Source: Phycicoccus endophyticus (GTDB lineage Bacteria; Actinomycetota; Actinomycetes; Actinomycetales; Dermatophilaceae). From it: DNA of 64,000 bases. Below the pieces are notes generated by a model, which saw only the letters and a list, made by a program, of their open reading frames with translations, was not told where the DNA came from and searched no databases. A program made the translations under genes and the position numbers. Of the stretch, positions 29,301-37,200 are shown piece after piece. The first letter of the stretch is position 1; each line of letters opens with the position of its first letter. The DNA lies in the NCBI RefSeq assembly GCF_011326735.1, contig NZ_JAANCN010000007.1, positions 1 to 64,000 on the forward strand. Reading direction: 5' to 3'.

Positions 29301-30248
29301 GTCGGGGCAGGCCGCCTGCTCGCGGGCGGCCTCGTGGGCGAGGGCCGCGGCCACCCGCTTCTCGTGGGCGGCCATGGCGACCTCGTGCTGCGCGCACTCG
29401 CGCCGGTGGCGCCGGCGGCGACCGATCCGGTCGCTCAGGGCGGTGGCGAGCAGGACGACGGGCCCGAGGACGGCGAACGCAAGGACGTGGGGACCGAGGA
29501 AGACCGCGAGCCCGGCCACGACCGGGACCGGCGCCAGGGCGGCCACCCACGGGACCCGCGTGCGGGTCGGCGGGTCCGGGGCCCGGGGGGCGAGCAGCTC
29601 CTCGGCGGCTCGCTCCCTCGGCGGCGAGGGCAGCGGGGCGACGGCGACCGTCCCGTCCCCCATCGGGGTCGCGGGGGAGCCCGGGGCGCCGGCCCGCCGG
29701 ATCCGGAGCGTGCTCGCGCCGACGACCACCGTGGAGGAGGTGTCGATGCTCGTGCGCCCGGTGCGAGGACGGCCGTCGACGAGCACGCCGTTGGTCGCCT
29801 CCAGGTCCTCGACGTGGACACCGTGGGCGTCGAGCGCCACCCGGCAGTGGGAGCGGCTCAGGGCCGGGTCCTCGAGACGCAGGCCGGTCGTGGGACCACG
29901 GCCCACGGTCATCCCTGGCGGGGACAGCGGGAGAGAGCGGCCCGCGTCGGGTCCGCCGACGACGGCGAGAGAGAGCACGGCGGGCGGGCGGCCCCCTGCG
30001 TCGCCCGCCACGCCGGCTCGGTCGGTGACGACGGCGAGGGAGACGCCGTCGAGGAGTGGAGGCAGCCCGAGGGGCACGTCGTCCGCCAGCAGGCGGCCGC
30101 CGGCCGCGAGGCCGGGGACCGCGTGCCCGAGGTGCTCGGCGAGGGCGGCCCGCAGGTGTGCGAGGTGCGCGGGGCCGCGCCAGCGCACGACGACGTCCTG
30201 CGCCATCGGCCGCCTCCGTGGCACGTGCACGGTCACCCGGATCTCCAC
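26310..30248 (-). CDS. FHA-FtsK/SpoIIIE ATPase, EssC/EccC-like
   Basis: 1312 aa from GTG 30248 (VEIRVTVHVPRRRP). Order: a ubiquitin-like N-terminal stretch (about 1-65), an FHA domain (about 95-170; GRGPTTG, LSRSHCRV, ATNGVLVDG), two transmembrane helices (about 230-275), then three FtsK/SpoIIIE modules. The first P-loop is intact, GGTTGSGKS with K589, and has LVVVVDELRALV as Walker B. The second (GPARSGRT, R894) and third (GPPGSGRS, R1136) have Arg for the catalytic Lys and are probably inactive. This plan matches EssC/EccC, the type VII secretion motor. No EccB, EccD, EccE or mycosin gene is in the window. Confidence 0.85.
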   Translation of the reverse strand: MEIRVTVHVPRRRPMAQDVVVRWRGPAHLAHLRAALAEHLGHAVPGLAAGGRLLADDVPLGLPPLLDGVSLAVVTDRAGVAGDAGGRPPAVLSLAVVGGPDAGRSLPLSPPGMTVGRGPTTGLRLEDPALSRSHCRVALDAHGVHVEDLEATNGVLVDGRPRTGRTSIDTSSTVVVGASTLRIRRAGAPGSPATPMGDGTVAVAPLPSPPRERAAEELLAPRAPDPPTRTRVPWVAALAPVPVVAGLAVFLGPHVLAFAVLGPVVLLATALSDRIGRRRRHRRECAQHEVAMAAHEKRVAAALAHEAAREQAACPDPHAVLSRAERRGPGLWSAGCDPTVRLGLGSRPSACTVVDAQGHADRPGLHGVPVTVALPGTLLAFVGPSEVTDRALAAVVGQLVTAWPPSALSVHLAGADAPGWAWLSLLPHHGAAASRPLLVAPDAAAAGASQRLAAVAAEGGLVLAAARHREALPPHALAVDVGGGPAAVAGPPGTSVVVDGVGPAWCDRLARALAPLRSCGPGTRPLPSEVSLGELLGLRSDDAGWLRARWAAAAGPTATVGVGPSGPLVVDLRTDGPHVLVGGTTGSGKSEFLRTLVTGLALDSPPEELTLLLVDFKGGAAFGPCAGLPHVVGLVTDLDDRLVRRVLRALEAELRRREELLARLGAADLEAAARRWPSDEPALPRLVVVVDELRALVDEHPDALTALVRIAAQGRSLGLHLVLATQRPAGTVTAQVQANVNLRIAFRVRDRSDAVHVVEDERAALLPADVPGRGVARGGDGVLTEFQAALATPAPSAEPQVIVLPASRDAVLGPAGADHAEGLADLVRLLRQVHTGPAPRRPWLPPLASRLTGDGCPPGTVALVDDPDRQRVRHLAWSEQTPLWRVVGPARSGRTQALRSLVHAAAELLAPSRLHVQVLGGALADLRALPHVGTVAPTEDQAAVGAVLDHLEHAARGEDAPLALLVVDGLDRLEDDTHAVTPAGERVARLVRDARALVAVAGGRDLLRPRWAGLGGEALLLGPRDPLDAALLGTPLTDVGTSPTPGRGVLARDGCELQVVLTPADGSRPLAGGAPGAAPWTYRALPRRVLRREVLQAPTAPGWLLGLTGPSAEPWAWSPERDGRLLLLAGPPGSGRSTALRTLARSAALVGQPLVCVCPDPSAPPTWPSVDDAVTAGDVDRLVALRRRHPGLLVLVDDADRLDDAPVRPVLEEITELLHRDGGAMVVAGSSTALASRLRGLDARAARERRGLLLRPRQDDGHLLGLARAALPADPGPPGRGVLVLDSGSALLQVLTDEEGPSAVSPGDPSRR

Positions 30249-30288
30249 GGGGTCGACGCTAGGCGGGGCCGGGAGGTGGGTCGCCGAG

Positions 30289-30297
30289 TTATCCACA
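30289..30297 (+). promoter_or_regulatory. Consensus DnaA box TTATCCACA
   Basis: A perfect 9-mer DnaA box lies in the 141-nt gap between the divergent FHA-FtsK gene and cpaF. It is isolated, so it is not an origin; it could be chance, a DnaA-titration site, or a regulatory site. Confidence 0.45.
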
Positions 30298-30389
30298 GGC
30301 CAGGTCTGCTCGGGGTGCGGGGGACATCGAGGTCCGGTTTGCTGGGCGCCAGCAGGGGGCGTTCTCGCTCCTGGGAAGGGGGACGGCAG

Positions 30390-31619
30390 GTGGATGCCGT
30401 TCGTACGCTGGAGGTCGAGGTCCGCGAGCTCATCCGGCGCTCCGGGCTGGACCCAGCGCGTGACGAGACCGCGGTGCGGCGGCTCGTGCGCGAGGCCGTG
30501 ACCGACTACGACGAGCGTTCCATGCACGGCGGGCTGCCCGTGTTGCCCGATGTCGATGCCGCATCGAAGTCGTTGTGGGACAGCGTGGCCGGGTTCGGCT
30601 TGCTCCAGCAGTACTTCGACGACCCGACGGTCGAGGAGATCTGGGTCAACGAGCCCTCCCGCGTGTTCGTCGCGCGCGACGGCGTCGCGGAGCTCACGAC
30701 CACCCTGCTCACCCACGACGAGGTGCGTGACCTCGTCGAGCGCATGCTCAAGAGCTCCGGGCGCCGGGTCGACCTCAGCTCGCCCTTCGTCGACGCGGTT
30801 CTGCCCGACGGAAGCCGGCTGCACGTCGTCATCCCCGACATCACCCGCGAGCACTGGTACGTCAACATCCGCAAGTTCGTCGTCAAGGCGGACACGATGG
30901 AGGACCTCGTGCGGCTCGGCACGGTGAGCGCCCAGGCGGCCCGCTTCCTCGAGGCGGCGGTCGCGGCGGGGCTGAACATCCTCGTCGCCGGGGGCACCCA
31001 GGCGGGCAAGACGACGCTGCTGAACTGCCTGGCCTCGGCGATCCCCGCCCGCGAGCGGGTCGTCACGTGCGAGGAGGTCTTCGAGCTGCGGATCCCGCAC
31101 CGCGACGTGGCGGCCATGCAGTGCCGCCAGCCGTCGCTCGAGGGGACGGGGGAGATCCCGCTGCGCCGGCTCGTCAAGGAGGCCCTGCGCATGCGCCCTT
31201 CGCGGATCATCGTCGGGGAGGTCCGCCAGGCCGAGAGCCTCGACCTGCTCATCGCCCTGAACTCCGGCCTCCCCGGGATGTGCACGGTGCACGCCAACAG
31301 CGCCCGTGAGGCCGTGACGAAGATGTGCACCCTTCCGCTGCTCGCCGGGGAGAACGTCTCCGCCCGGTTCGTCCTGCCGACGGTGGCCGCCTCCATCGAC
31401 CTCGTGGTCCATGCCGCCCTCGAGCGGGACGGACGGCGGCGGGTCCGCGAGATCGCCGCCGTCCCGGGTCGGGTCGAAGGTGACGTCGTCGAGATCGCCG
31501 ACGTCTTCGTCCGCCGTCGCGAGGAGCTGGTGCGCGCCGACGGCTTCCCGCCGCACGCGGAGCGCTTCGAGCGGGCGGGCTACGACGTCGCGGCACTGCT
31601 CGCCCAGGGGACGTCGTGA
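30390..31619 (+). CDS. cpaF: Tad/Flp pilus assembly ATPase CpaF (TadA)
   Basis: 409 aa from GTG 30390, with GGAAGGGGG about 8 nt upstream. It is a secretion ATPase of the VirB11/GspE class that powers Flp-pilin polymerisation from the cytoplasm. Motifs: Walker A GGTQAGKTT with K207, the Asp box EVFELRIPHRDVAAMQ, Walker B RPSRIIVGEVR, and the His box GMCTVHANS. It lacks an N-terminal FHA-like extension and matches the usual 400-450 aa. It opens a run of tightly overlapping Tad genes; tadB starts 4 nt before its stop. Confidence 0.95.
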   Translation: MDAVRTLEVEVRELIRRSGLDPARDETAVRRLVREAVTDYDERSMHGGLPVLPDVDAASKSLWDSVAGFGLLQQYFDDPTVEEIWVNEPSRVFVARDGVAELTTTLLTHDEVRDLVERMLKSSGRRVDLSSPFVDAVLPDGSRLHVVIPDITREHWYVNIRKFVVKADTMEDLVRLGTVSAQAARFLEAAVAAGLNILVAGGTQAGKTTLLNCLASAIPARERVVTCEEVFELRIPHRDVAAMQCRQPSLEGTGEIPLRRLVKEALRMRPSRIIVGEVRQAESLDLLIALNSGLPGMCTVHANSAREAVTKMCTLPLLAGENVSARFVLPTVAASIDLVVHAALERDGRRRVREIAAVPGRVEGDVVEIADVFVRRREELVRADGFPPHAERFERAGYDVAALLAQGTS

Positions 31620-32488
31620 CCGGCCTGCTGTCGGGGCTCGGGGTCGGGGTGGGCCTCTTCCTCATCTGGTGGAGCTGCTGGGTGCCCCGGCCCGCCGCGG
31701 TGGAGGTCACCCGGGCACGGTCCGGGCCGGTGGCGCGGCTTCGTGACGAGGTCGTCCAGGCCGGGTTCGCCGGGCTCACCGTGCGGGCTCTCCTGCTGGC
31801 GTGTGCGATCGCCTTCTTCCTGGTCCTGGCGATCGTCTGGCTGACCGTCGGGGTGGCACCCATCGCGGTGTGCTTCGCCACGATGGCCGGTGGCGCGCCC
31901 GTGGCCCTGGTCCGCCGGCGTGCCCGGCGGCGACGGGCGGTGCTGCGCGAGCTGTGGCCGGACGCCGTCGACAACATCACCTCCGCGGTGCGGGCGGGGA
32001 TGGCCCTGCCCGAGGCCCTCGGGCAGCTGGGGGAGCGCGGCCCGGAGCCGTTGCGCGAGCCGTTCCGCCGCTTCGCCGACGACTACCGGCTCACCGGCCG
32101 GTTCTCGGACTGTCTCGACCGGCTCAAGGAGCGGCTCAGCGACCCGGTGGCCGACCGGCTCGTCGAGAGCCTGCGCATCGCCCGTGAGGTGGGTGGTAGC
32201 GACCTCGGACGCCTGCTGCGGACCCTCTCCGGGTTCCTGCGCGAGGACGCCAGGACCCGAGCCGAGCTCGAGACCCGTCAGTCGTGGACCGTCAACGCCG
32301 CCCGGCTGGCGGTCGCGGCCCCGTGGTTCGTCCTCGTCATGCTCTCGACCCGCCCCGAGTCGGTCGCGGCGTACGCCAGCGTCACCGGCGCGGTCGTGCT
32401 GGCGGCGGGAGCGGCCGTCACCGCGGTCGCCTATGCGCTCATGGTGCGCATCGGCCGGCTCCCCGACGAACGTCGGGTCCTGCGGTGA
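31616..32488 (+). CDS. tadB: Tad pilus inner-membrane platform protein TadB
   Basis: 290 aa from GTG 31616, overlapping cpaF by 4 bp. It has two N-terminal hydrophobic helices (about 5-20 and 50-90), a cytoplasmic T2SSF/GspF domain (LRELWPDAVDNITSAVRAGMALPEAL), and two C-terminal helices (about 225-280). TadB and TadC form the membrane platform on which CpaF acts. The stop of TadB overlaps the GTG of TadC. Confidence 0.9.
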   Translation: MTGLLSGLGVGVGLFLIWWSCWVPRPAAVEVTRARSGPVARLRDEVVQAGFAGLTVRALLLACAIAFFLVLAIVWLTVGVAPIAVCFATMAGGAPVALVRRRARRRRAVLRELWPDAVDNITSAVRAGMALPEALGQLGERGPEPLREPFRRFADDYRLTGRFSDCLDRLKERLSDPVADRLVESLRIAREVGGSDLGRLLRTLSGFLREDARTRAELETRQSWTVNAARLAVAAPWFVLVMLSTRPESVAAYASVTGAVVLAAGAAVTAVAYALMVRIGRLPDERRVLR

Positions 32489-33417
32489 GTGCCGTGGTGC
32501 GCGAGGGCGCCCTGCTGGGCTGTCTCGCCGGGCTCGGTCTGCTGCTCGTGTGGACCGGGCTGCCGCGCAACCGTCGCCGCGGGCTGGCCGACCGGGTGCT
32601 GCCCTACCTCCGGGACACCCCGCGTCCCTCTCGCCTGCTCGAGGACGACCGGTCCCGGCGGGGGGTCCTGTCCGTCGTCGCCTCGCCGCTCGTCGAGGAG
32701 CTGGGCCAGGGGATCGACCGGGTCCTCGGGGGCGCGGCCTCGGTGCGCAGCCGTCAGCTGCGGGCGGGCCTCGTGGCGGACGTCGACCGCTTCCGTGCCG
32801 AGCAGGTGCTCTGGGGGCTCGCCGGCGCGGTCGCCGGAGCGGCGACGGGCACGGCGCTCCTGCTCGGGCGCGGCGGCTCGGTGGTCACCGTGCTGCTGCT
32901 CACGGGCGTGGGGCTGGGCCTGGCCGTCACCGGGGCCGACTACCTGCTCTCGGCCCGGGCGACCCGGCGCGAGCGCAGGATGCTTGCCGAGTTCCCCACG
33001 GTGGCCGAGCTGCTCGCGCTCGCGGTCGGTGCGGGAGAGGGGGCGGTCGGGGCGCTGGAGCGGGTCTGCCGGCTGTCCGAGGGTGAGCTCGCCGACGAGC
33101 TACGGCGGTGCCTGGCCGATGCCCGGGCCGGGGCGAACCTGCCCTCGGCGCTGCAGGGCCTCGCCGACCGCACCGGGCTGGCCAGCCTGCGGCGGTTCGT
33201 CGACGGCGTCGTCGTCGCCGTCCAGCGCGGGACGCCCCTCGCCGAGGTCCTGCGGGCCCAGGCCCAGGACGTGCGCGAGGAGGGGCGGCGGGCGCTGCTC
33301 GAGGCCGGGGGCCGCAAGGAGATCGTCATGATGGTCCCCGTCGTCTTCCTCATCCTCCCGGTCACGGTTCTCTTCCTGCTCTTCCCCGGCTACACCTTCT
33401 TCCGCTTCACCCTCTGA
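32485..33417 (+). CDS. tadC: Tad pilus inner-membrane platform protein TadC
   Basis: 310 aa from GTG 32485, overlapping tadB by 4 bp. The layout matches TadB: hydrophobic segments near 5-22 and 110-155, a GspF-type helical domain (EFPTVAELLALAVGAGEGAVGALERV), and a final membrane helix MMVPVVFLILPVTVLFLLFP. The REEGRRALLEAGGRKEI stretch before the last helix is typical of TadC. It probably heterodimerises with TadB. Confidence 0.9.
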   Translation: MSAVVREGALLGCLAGLGLLLVWTGLPRNRRRGLADRVLPYLRDTPRPSRLLEDDRSRRGVLSVVASPLVEELGQGIDRVLGGAASVRSRQLRAGLVADVDRFRAEQVLWGLAGAVAGAATGTALLLGRGGSVVTVLLLTGVGLGLAVTGADYLLSARATRRERRMLAEFPTVAELLALAVGAGEGAVGALERVCRLSEGELADELRRCLADARAGANLPSALQGLADRTGLASLRRFVDGVVVAVQRGTPLAEVLRAQAQDVREEGRRALLEAGGRKEIVMMVPVVFLILPVTVLFLLFPGYTFFRFTL

Positions 33418-33443
33418 CCGTGGCTCGTGAAAGGACGACGACC

Positions 33444-33653
33444 ATGAACCTCCTCCGCAGAACCCTGCGCTGCCTGCACCCCGTGGGTGGCCACCGGGAC
33501 GGACGCCGCGCACGACGACCCGAACGAGGCGACGTGCCCGGCTGGGTGCTGATCACGCTGATGACCGCCGGTCTGGTCACCGTGCTCTGGGCCGTGGCCA
33601 AGGAGCAGCTCGTCGCCCTCTTCACCGACGCACTGGCCTCGGTCACGGGCTGA
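33444..33653 (+). CDS. Flp-type pilin subunit
   Basis: 69 aa from ATG 33444 with AAAGGA at 33430-33435. A basic leader of about 29 residues (LRRTLRCLHPVGGHRDGRRARR) ends near ERGDVPGW, and a hydrophobic helix follows (VLITLMTAGLVTVLWAVA). The cleavage point is likely the RG|D site, as in actinobacterial Flp pilins. It would be the major pilus subunit, exported and polymerised by the CpaF/TadB/TadC machine. No prepilin peptidase gene is in the window. Confidence 0.75.
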   Translation: MNLLRRTLRCLHPVGGHRDGRRARRPERGDVPGWVLITLMTAGLVTVLWAVAKEQLVALFTDALASVTG

Positions 33654-33660
33654 GCATCGG

Positions 33661-34047
33661 ATGTCCGCCGGCCGGCGGGACGAGCGCGGCGCGGCCGTCA
33701 CCGACTTCGCGATGGTCGCGCCCCTGCTCACCGTCCTCTTCCTCGGGCTCGTGCAGCTCGGTCTCGCGCTGCACGTTCGCAACACGCTCGTCTCGTGTGC
33801 CGCGGAAGGAGCGCGGTACGGGGCGCGCGCCGACGCCGTCCCCGGGCAGGGGGTGGCCCGCACGCGCGAGCTCGTGAGCGCCTCCCTCGCCCCGTCCTAC
33901 GCCCGGTCGGTCACCTCCCGGGAGAGCACGGTCGCGGGGGTCCGGGTCCTCGAGGTCCGGGTGGTCGCGCCCGTCCCCGTCCTCGGGCTCCTCGGACCCG
34001 CCGGGCGCTACGACGTGGTGGGCCGCGCGTTCCTGGAGCGGCAGTGA
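33661..34047 (+). CDS. TadE-like minor pilin / pseudopilin
   Basis: 128 aa from ATG 33661, 7 nt after the pilin stop. The leader ends in DERGAAVTDFAMV, the TadE signature in which the prepilin peptidase cuts after Gly and Glu/Asp sits near position 5. A hydrophobic helix (VAPLLTVLFLGLVQLGLAL) follows, then a periplasmic-type beta-rich tail. TadE-type proteins cap or stabilise Tad pili. The next gene overlaps by 4 bp. Confidence 0.85.
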   Translation: MSAGRRDERGAAVTDFAMVAPLLTVLFLGLVQLGLALHVRNTLVSCAAEGARYGARADAVPGQGVARTRELVSASLAPSYARSVTSRESTVAGVRVLEVRVVAPVPVLGLLGPAGRYDVVGRAFLERQ

Positions 34048-34490
34048 GCCTCCGGCAGCGCCTGCAGCGGGAGGAGTCCGGCTCGGCGGTGGTCGAGCTC
34101 GTGACGCTCGGGGTGCTGCTCCTGCTGCCCTTGGTCTACCTCGTCCTCATGCTGGCCCGGGTCCAGGCCGGGGCCTACGCGGTGAGCCAGGCCTCGCGGG
34201 AGGCGGGGCGGGCGTACGTCACGGCCCGGTCGGGGGAGGACGCCACCGGGCGGGCCGAAGCCGCCGCCTACGTCGCCTTCCTCGACCAGCGCTTCGAGGA
34301 CACCGGGACCCTGCGCATCGAGTGCGACGGGGCCCCCTGCCTGCGTCCGGACGGCCGGGTCGGGACGACGGCCACCGTCCAGGTCCCCCTGCCGCTCCTG
34401 CCGGCCTTCCTCGAGGACGTTTTGCCCCTGTCGGTCCCCGTCTCCGCGTCGCACGTCTCGACCGTCGACCGGTTCCGGAGCCTGCCGTGA
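34044..34490 (+). CDS. Second TadE/TadF-like pseudopilin
   Basis: 148 aa from GTG 34044. The N-terminus [20 protein letters not shown] has the Gly/Ser-Ala-Val-Val-Glu pattern of TadE/TadF, with a single membrane helix to about residue 35. The soluble domain holds one Cys pair (IECDGAPCL), possibly a disulfide. It is coupled to both neighbours by 4-bp overlaps, so it belongs to the Tad operon. Confidence 0.8.
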   Translation: MSLRQRLQREESGSAVVELVTLGVLLLLPLVYLVLMLARVQAGAYAVSQASREAGRAYVTARSGEDATGRAEAAAYVAFLDQRFEDTGTLRIECDGAPCLRPDGRVGTTATVQVPLPLLPAFLEDVLPLSVPVSASHVSTVDRFRSLP

Positions 34491-34951
34491 GCCCCGCCAC
34501 GCGCGAGGCACTGCGCGACGAGCGGGGCACGATCACCCTCTACCTCCTCGGGCTCGTCGTCCTCGCCGTCACCCTCGTGGCCGGGGTCACCGCGGTCACG
34601 GCGGCGCACCTGGCCCGGATCCGACTGCTCGACGTCGCCGACGGTGCCGCGCTCGCAGCAGCCGGCGGGCTCGACGACTCCGCCTACACCGCGGGCGTCG
34701 GCGAGGCGGTCCCGCTGAGCGAGGAGGCCGTGGCCCGACGCGCGGCCGACTACGTCGCGGGCCACGAGCGGCCGGCCAACGTGCTCGGCTGGCAGCTCGG
34801 GCCGGGCACCGGCACCCCCGACGGGCACACCGCCGTCGTCGACCTGACGGGGGAGGCGCGCCTGCCGCTCGTCGGTGGGCTGCTGCGCGACCTCGGGGTG
34901 CGGGTGAGCATCCACGTGACCTCCCGCGCCCGCGCCGACGTCGGTCCCTGA
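34487..34951 (+). CDS. TadG-like pilus assembly protein (Rv3654c-type)
   Basis: 154 aa from GTG 34487, overlapping the previous stop. [20 protein letters not shown] forms the single membrane helix at about 11-35; the DERG(T/S) start and [14 protein letters not shown] segment match the Rv3654c/TadG-related proteins found last in actinobacterial tad operons. Two tandem hairpins follow, consistent with this being the end of the operon. Confidence 0.8.
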   Translation: MSPATREALRDERGTITLYLLGLVVLAVTLVAGVTAVTAAHLARIRLLDVADGAALAAAGGLDDSAYTAGVGEAVPLSEEAVARRAADYVAGHERPANVLGWQLGPGTGTPDGHTAVVDLTGEARLPLVGGLLRDLGVRVSIHVTSRARADVGP

Positions 34952-34975
34952 GCCGCCTCGGCCGGGGAGACGATC

Positions 34976-35010
34976 GCGGGGCGGTCGCGCTGTGTGCCCG
35001 ACCGCCCCGC
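34976..35010 (+). terminator. Strong hairpin ending the tad operon
   Basis: A perfect 12-bp GC stem (34976-34987 with 34999-35010) and an 11-nt loop, 25 nt after the last tad gene. No U-tract. Confidence 0.8.
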
Positions 35011-35014
35011 TGTC

Positions 35015-35045
35015 GCGTGAGCAGACCCCTGCCGACTGCTCACGC
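35015..35045 (+). terminator. Second tandem hairpin
   Basis: GCGTGAGCAG at 35015-35024 pairs perfectly with CTGCTCACGC at 35036-35045. It starts 4 nt after the first hairpin, making a tandem terminator that isolates prfB from the tad operon. Confidence 0.7.
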
Positions 35046-35170
35046 GGACCCGTGCTGCCACGGTGGTGCCCCGCCAGAGACCTCACCGCGTCCGCCCGAC
35101 CCGCCGGAGCGGGCCGTCGAAGGGAAGGAGCGCCGCCCCCGCGCCCTGATACACCCCGGACGGGCTCGCG

Positions 35171-35176
35171 TAGGCT
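35171..35176 (+). promoter_or_regulatory. -10 element TAGGCT of prfB, probable leaderless start
   Basis: TAGGCT ends 8 nt before the prfB GTG. TGATAC at 35147-35152, 18 nt upstream, is a possible -35. Confidence 0.55.
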
Positions 35177-35184
35177 TGCCCCTC

Positions 35185-36303
35185 GTGGCCACCGACTTCA
35201 CCCAGGAGATCAAGGACCTGCGCGCGACCATGGCGTCGGTCCGGGAGGTCACCGACCTCGACGCCCTGCAGCAGCAGATCCACGACCTCGAGCAGCAGGC
35301 CGCCGACCCCTCCCTCTGGGACGACCAGGAGCGCGCCCAGAAGGTCACCTCGGGGCTGTCGCGCGCCAAGGCCGAGTACGAGCGGGTCACCGGCATGGAC
35401 CAGCGGATCGAGGACCTCGAGGTGCTCGTCGAGATGGGCCAGGAGGAGGACGACGCCGACACCCTCGCCGAGGCCGAGCGCGAGCTGCAGTCGCTGCGCC
35501 AGGCCGTCGCCAACCTCGAGGTGCGCACCCTGCTCTCCGGCGAGTACGACGAGCGCGAGGCCGTCGTCACCATCCGCGCCGGCGCCGGGGGCGTCGACGC
35601 CGCCGACTTCGCCGAGATGCTCCTGCGGATGTACCTGCGCTGGGCCGAGCGCCACGGCTACCCGACCAAGGTCATGGACACGAGCTACGCGGAGGAGGCC
35701 GGGCTGAAGTCGGCGACCTTCGAGGTCAACGTGCCCTACGCCTACGGCAACCTCTCGGTCGAGGGCGGCACCCACCGGCTCGTGCGGATCAGCCCGTTCG
35801 ACAACCAGGGCCGCCGCCAGACGAGCTTCGCCGCCGTCGAGGTCGTCCCGCTCATCGAGAGCACCGACTCCATCGAGATCCCCGAGAACGAGCTGAAGAT
35901 CGACGTCTTCCGCTCCAGCGGCCCGGGTGGGCAGTCGGTCAACACCACCGACTCCGCCGTGCGGATGACCCACCTGCCGACCGGCACCGTCGTGTCGATG
36001 CAGAACGAGAAGAGCCAGATCCAGAACCGCGCCGCCGCCCTGCGGGTCATGCAGTCACGGTTGCTGCTCCTGAAGAAGGCCGAGGAGGCCGCCGAGCGCA
36101 AGGAGCTCGCCGGCGACGTCAAGGCCAGCTGGGGTGACCAGATGCGCTCCTACGTCCTCCAGCCCTACCAGATGGTCAAGGACCTGCGCACCGAGCACGA
36201 GGTCGGCAACCCCGACAAGGTCTTCGACGGCGACATCGACGACTTCATCGAGGCCGGCATCCGCTGGCGCCGCGCCCAGGAGAAGGCCACCGCCGAGGTC
36301 TGA
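35185..36303 (+). CDS. prfB: Peptide chain release factor 2
   Basis: 372 aa from GTG 35185. RF2 recognises UGA and UAA and triggers peptide release. The stop-codon recognition tripeptide is SPF in VRISPFDNQ and the catalytic GGQ is in [16 protein letters not shown]. The N-terminus [19 protein letters not shown] and the coiled-coil domain 1 are typical. There is no in-frame UGA with a CUUUGA slip site near codon 25, so the classical autoregulatory +1 frameshift is absent, as in other actinobacteria. It lies just upstream of an accessory island and the ftsEX block, a conserved order apart from the insertion. Confidence 0.97.
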   Translation: MATDFTQEIKDLRATMASVREVTDLDALQQQIHDLEQQAADPSLWDDQERAQKVTSGLSRAKAEYERVTGMDQRIEDLEVLVEMGQEEDDADTLAEAERELQSLRQAVANLEVRTLLSGEYDEREAVVTIRAGAGGVDAADFAEMLLRMYLRWAERHGYPTKVMDTSYAEEAGLKSATFEVNVPYAYGNLSVEGGTHRLVRISPFDNQGRRQTSFAAVEVVPLIESTDSIEIPENELKIDVFRSSGPGGQSVNTTDSAVRMTHLPTGTVVSMQNEKSQIQNRAAALRVMQSRLLLLKKAEEAAERKELAGDVKASWGDQMRSYVLQPYQMVKDLRTEHEVGNPDKVFDGDIDDFIEAGIRWRRAQEKATAEV

Positions 36304-36307
36304 GCCG

Positions 36308-36329
36308 ATGGACGCCGATTGACGTCCAT
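36308..36329 (+). terminator. Short hairpin after prfB
   Basis: ATGGACG at 36308-36314 pairs with CGTCCAT at 36323-36329 around an 8-nt loop, 5 nt after the prfB stop. It marks the left edge of the lower-GC island. Confidence 0.45.
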
Positions 36330-36430
36330 GGTGCCGCGAGTCGCGGCGGCCGCGTCAGAACAACGATCCTGCGCACTCGTTCCTGGGTCCGGATTGCCGG
36401 TACAACGCTCGCCTTGCGAATTCTCGCAAT

Positions 36431-37036
36431 ATGGATCCCTGCGGCGCGCGGCTGGCAATAACTTCACTTGGGGAGCCCTACGCGAAGGGCTACTGGTGGA
36501 GCGCTAACCGCAGGGGGGAGGTGAGTCGGATGAAGGTGAAGGTACGTCGCGCTGAGAAGGTAGAGGCCACCGGAGCATTCTCAGCACAGCGTATCGTGAA
36601 CGCAGCAGTCGTGGCAGGAGGCGTTCCGGTGTATTCGGAGCGAGCCAAGTAACCCGAGGTCGTGTCTATACGGTAATACCGCGCGAAACAGGTCGCTTCG
36701 ACTGCCTTAATGTTCACTACTCGCAGCAAGATCCGCAGTTTGTTGAGCAGTTCGCAGGGTTTCAGGCCTCACATTTTCGAACCTCCATCAGTTGAATATG
36801 CGCCGTCGATCTACTTTCTCGCTTCCATAATTGTGGACGAAGCGGTTCGAGTCTTGACGGGTTATGCTCCCCCGCGCAGCCTGGGGAGACAGTTCGAACT
36901 GGATTACGAACAAGGAACTTCCTTCGCCCATCCGGCGTGGCCGCGGCTCCCGAACGACTGTCCCACGTGTGGCACCGGTAGCGTTACCGACTGGCGAACC
37001 TTTCAGCATTACTCTGTGCCCTCATGGGAAGACTAG
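36431..37036 (+). pseudogene. Decayed ThiF/E1-like adenylyltransferase
   Basis: ThiF-family sequence is spread over two frames. Frame A (to the stop at 36652) has QRIVNAAVVAGGVPVYSE, the 'N-A-A-V-A-G-V-P' part of the fold. It then continues in a second frame (about 36655-36780) as GRVYTVIPRETGRFDCL...DPQF, the segment after the adenylation site. It switches back to the first frame (about 36755-37036) with LASIIVDEAVRVLTGYAPP and ends HPAWPRLPNDCPTCG, the zinc-binding tail. At least two frameshifts are needed, and the N-terminal Rossmann motif is missing. ThiF relatives adenylate peptide or carrier C-termini, including in RiPP (thiazole/oxazole) pathways. Composition is visibly less GC-rich than its neighbours. 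A functional small peptide at 36530-36652 is an alternative. Confidence 0.65.
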
Positions 37037-37200
37037 AAGATTGGGCCAAGGTGCCGATCATGGTCAAACCCTTCAGTTCTCGGAAGTTGAAGAACGGTCA
37101 TTGGGTGGTCGTGGCACGGGAGGCAGATATTCTCGTAGTCCCACATGAGGTAATGGAGGTGCTGGTCGGGGGTAGCGGACCCTGCGGTGCTTTGCCATGA
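37024..37200 (+). CDS. Small ORF downstream of the ThiF remnant
   Basis: 58 aa from ATG 37024, overlapping the end of the ThiF remnant by 13 nt. Sequence features: PIMVKPFSSRKLKNGHWVVV, then ADILVVPHEVMEVLVGG. The beta-beta-beta-alpha-like run with a 'dG.w.vv' turn faintly recalls PqqD/RRE peptide-binding folds, but this is weak. It lacks a clear ribosome-binding site; coupling to the upstream frame is possible. It may be a true accessory gene or part of the decayed cluster. Confidence 0.4.
   Translation: MGRLEDWAKVPIMVKPFSSRKLKNGHWVVVAREADILVVPHEVMEVLVGGSGPCGALP

Noticed and set aside
35185-35270. Programmed frameshift in prfB
   Set aside because: The frame from GTG 35185 is continuous and has no in-frame UGA with a slip site.
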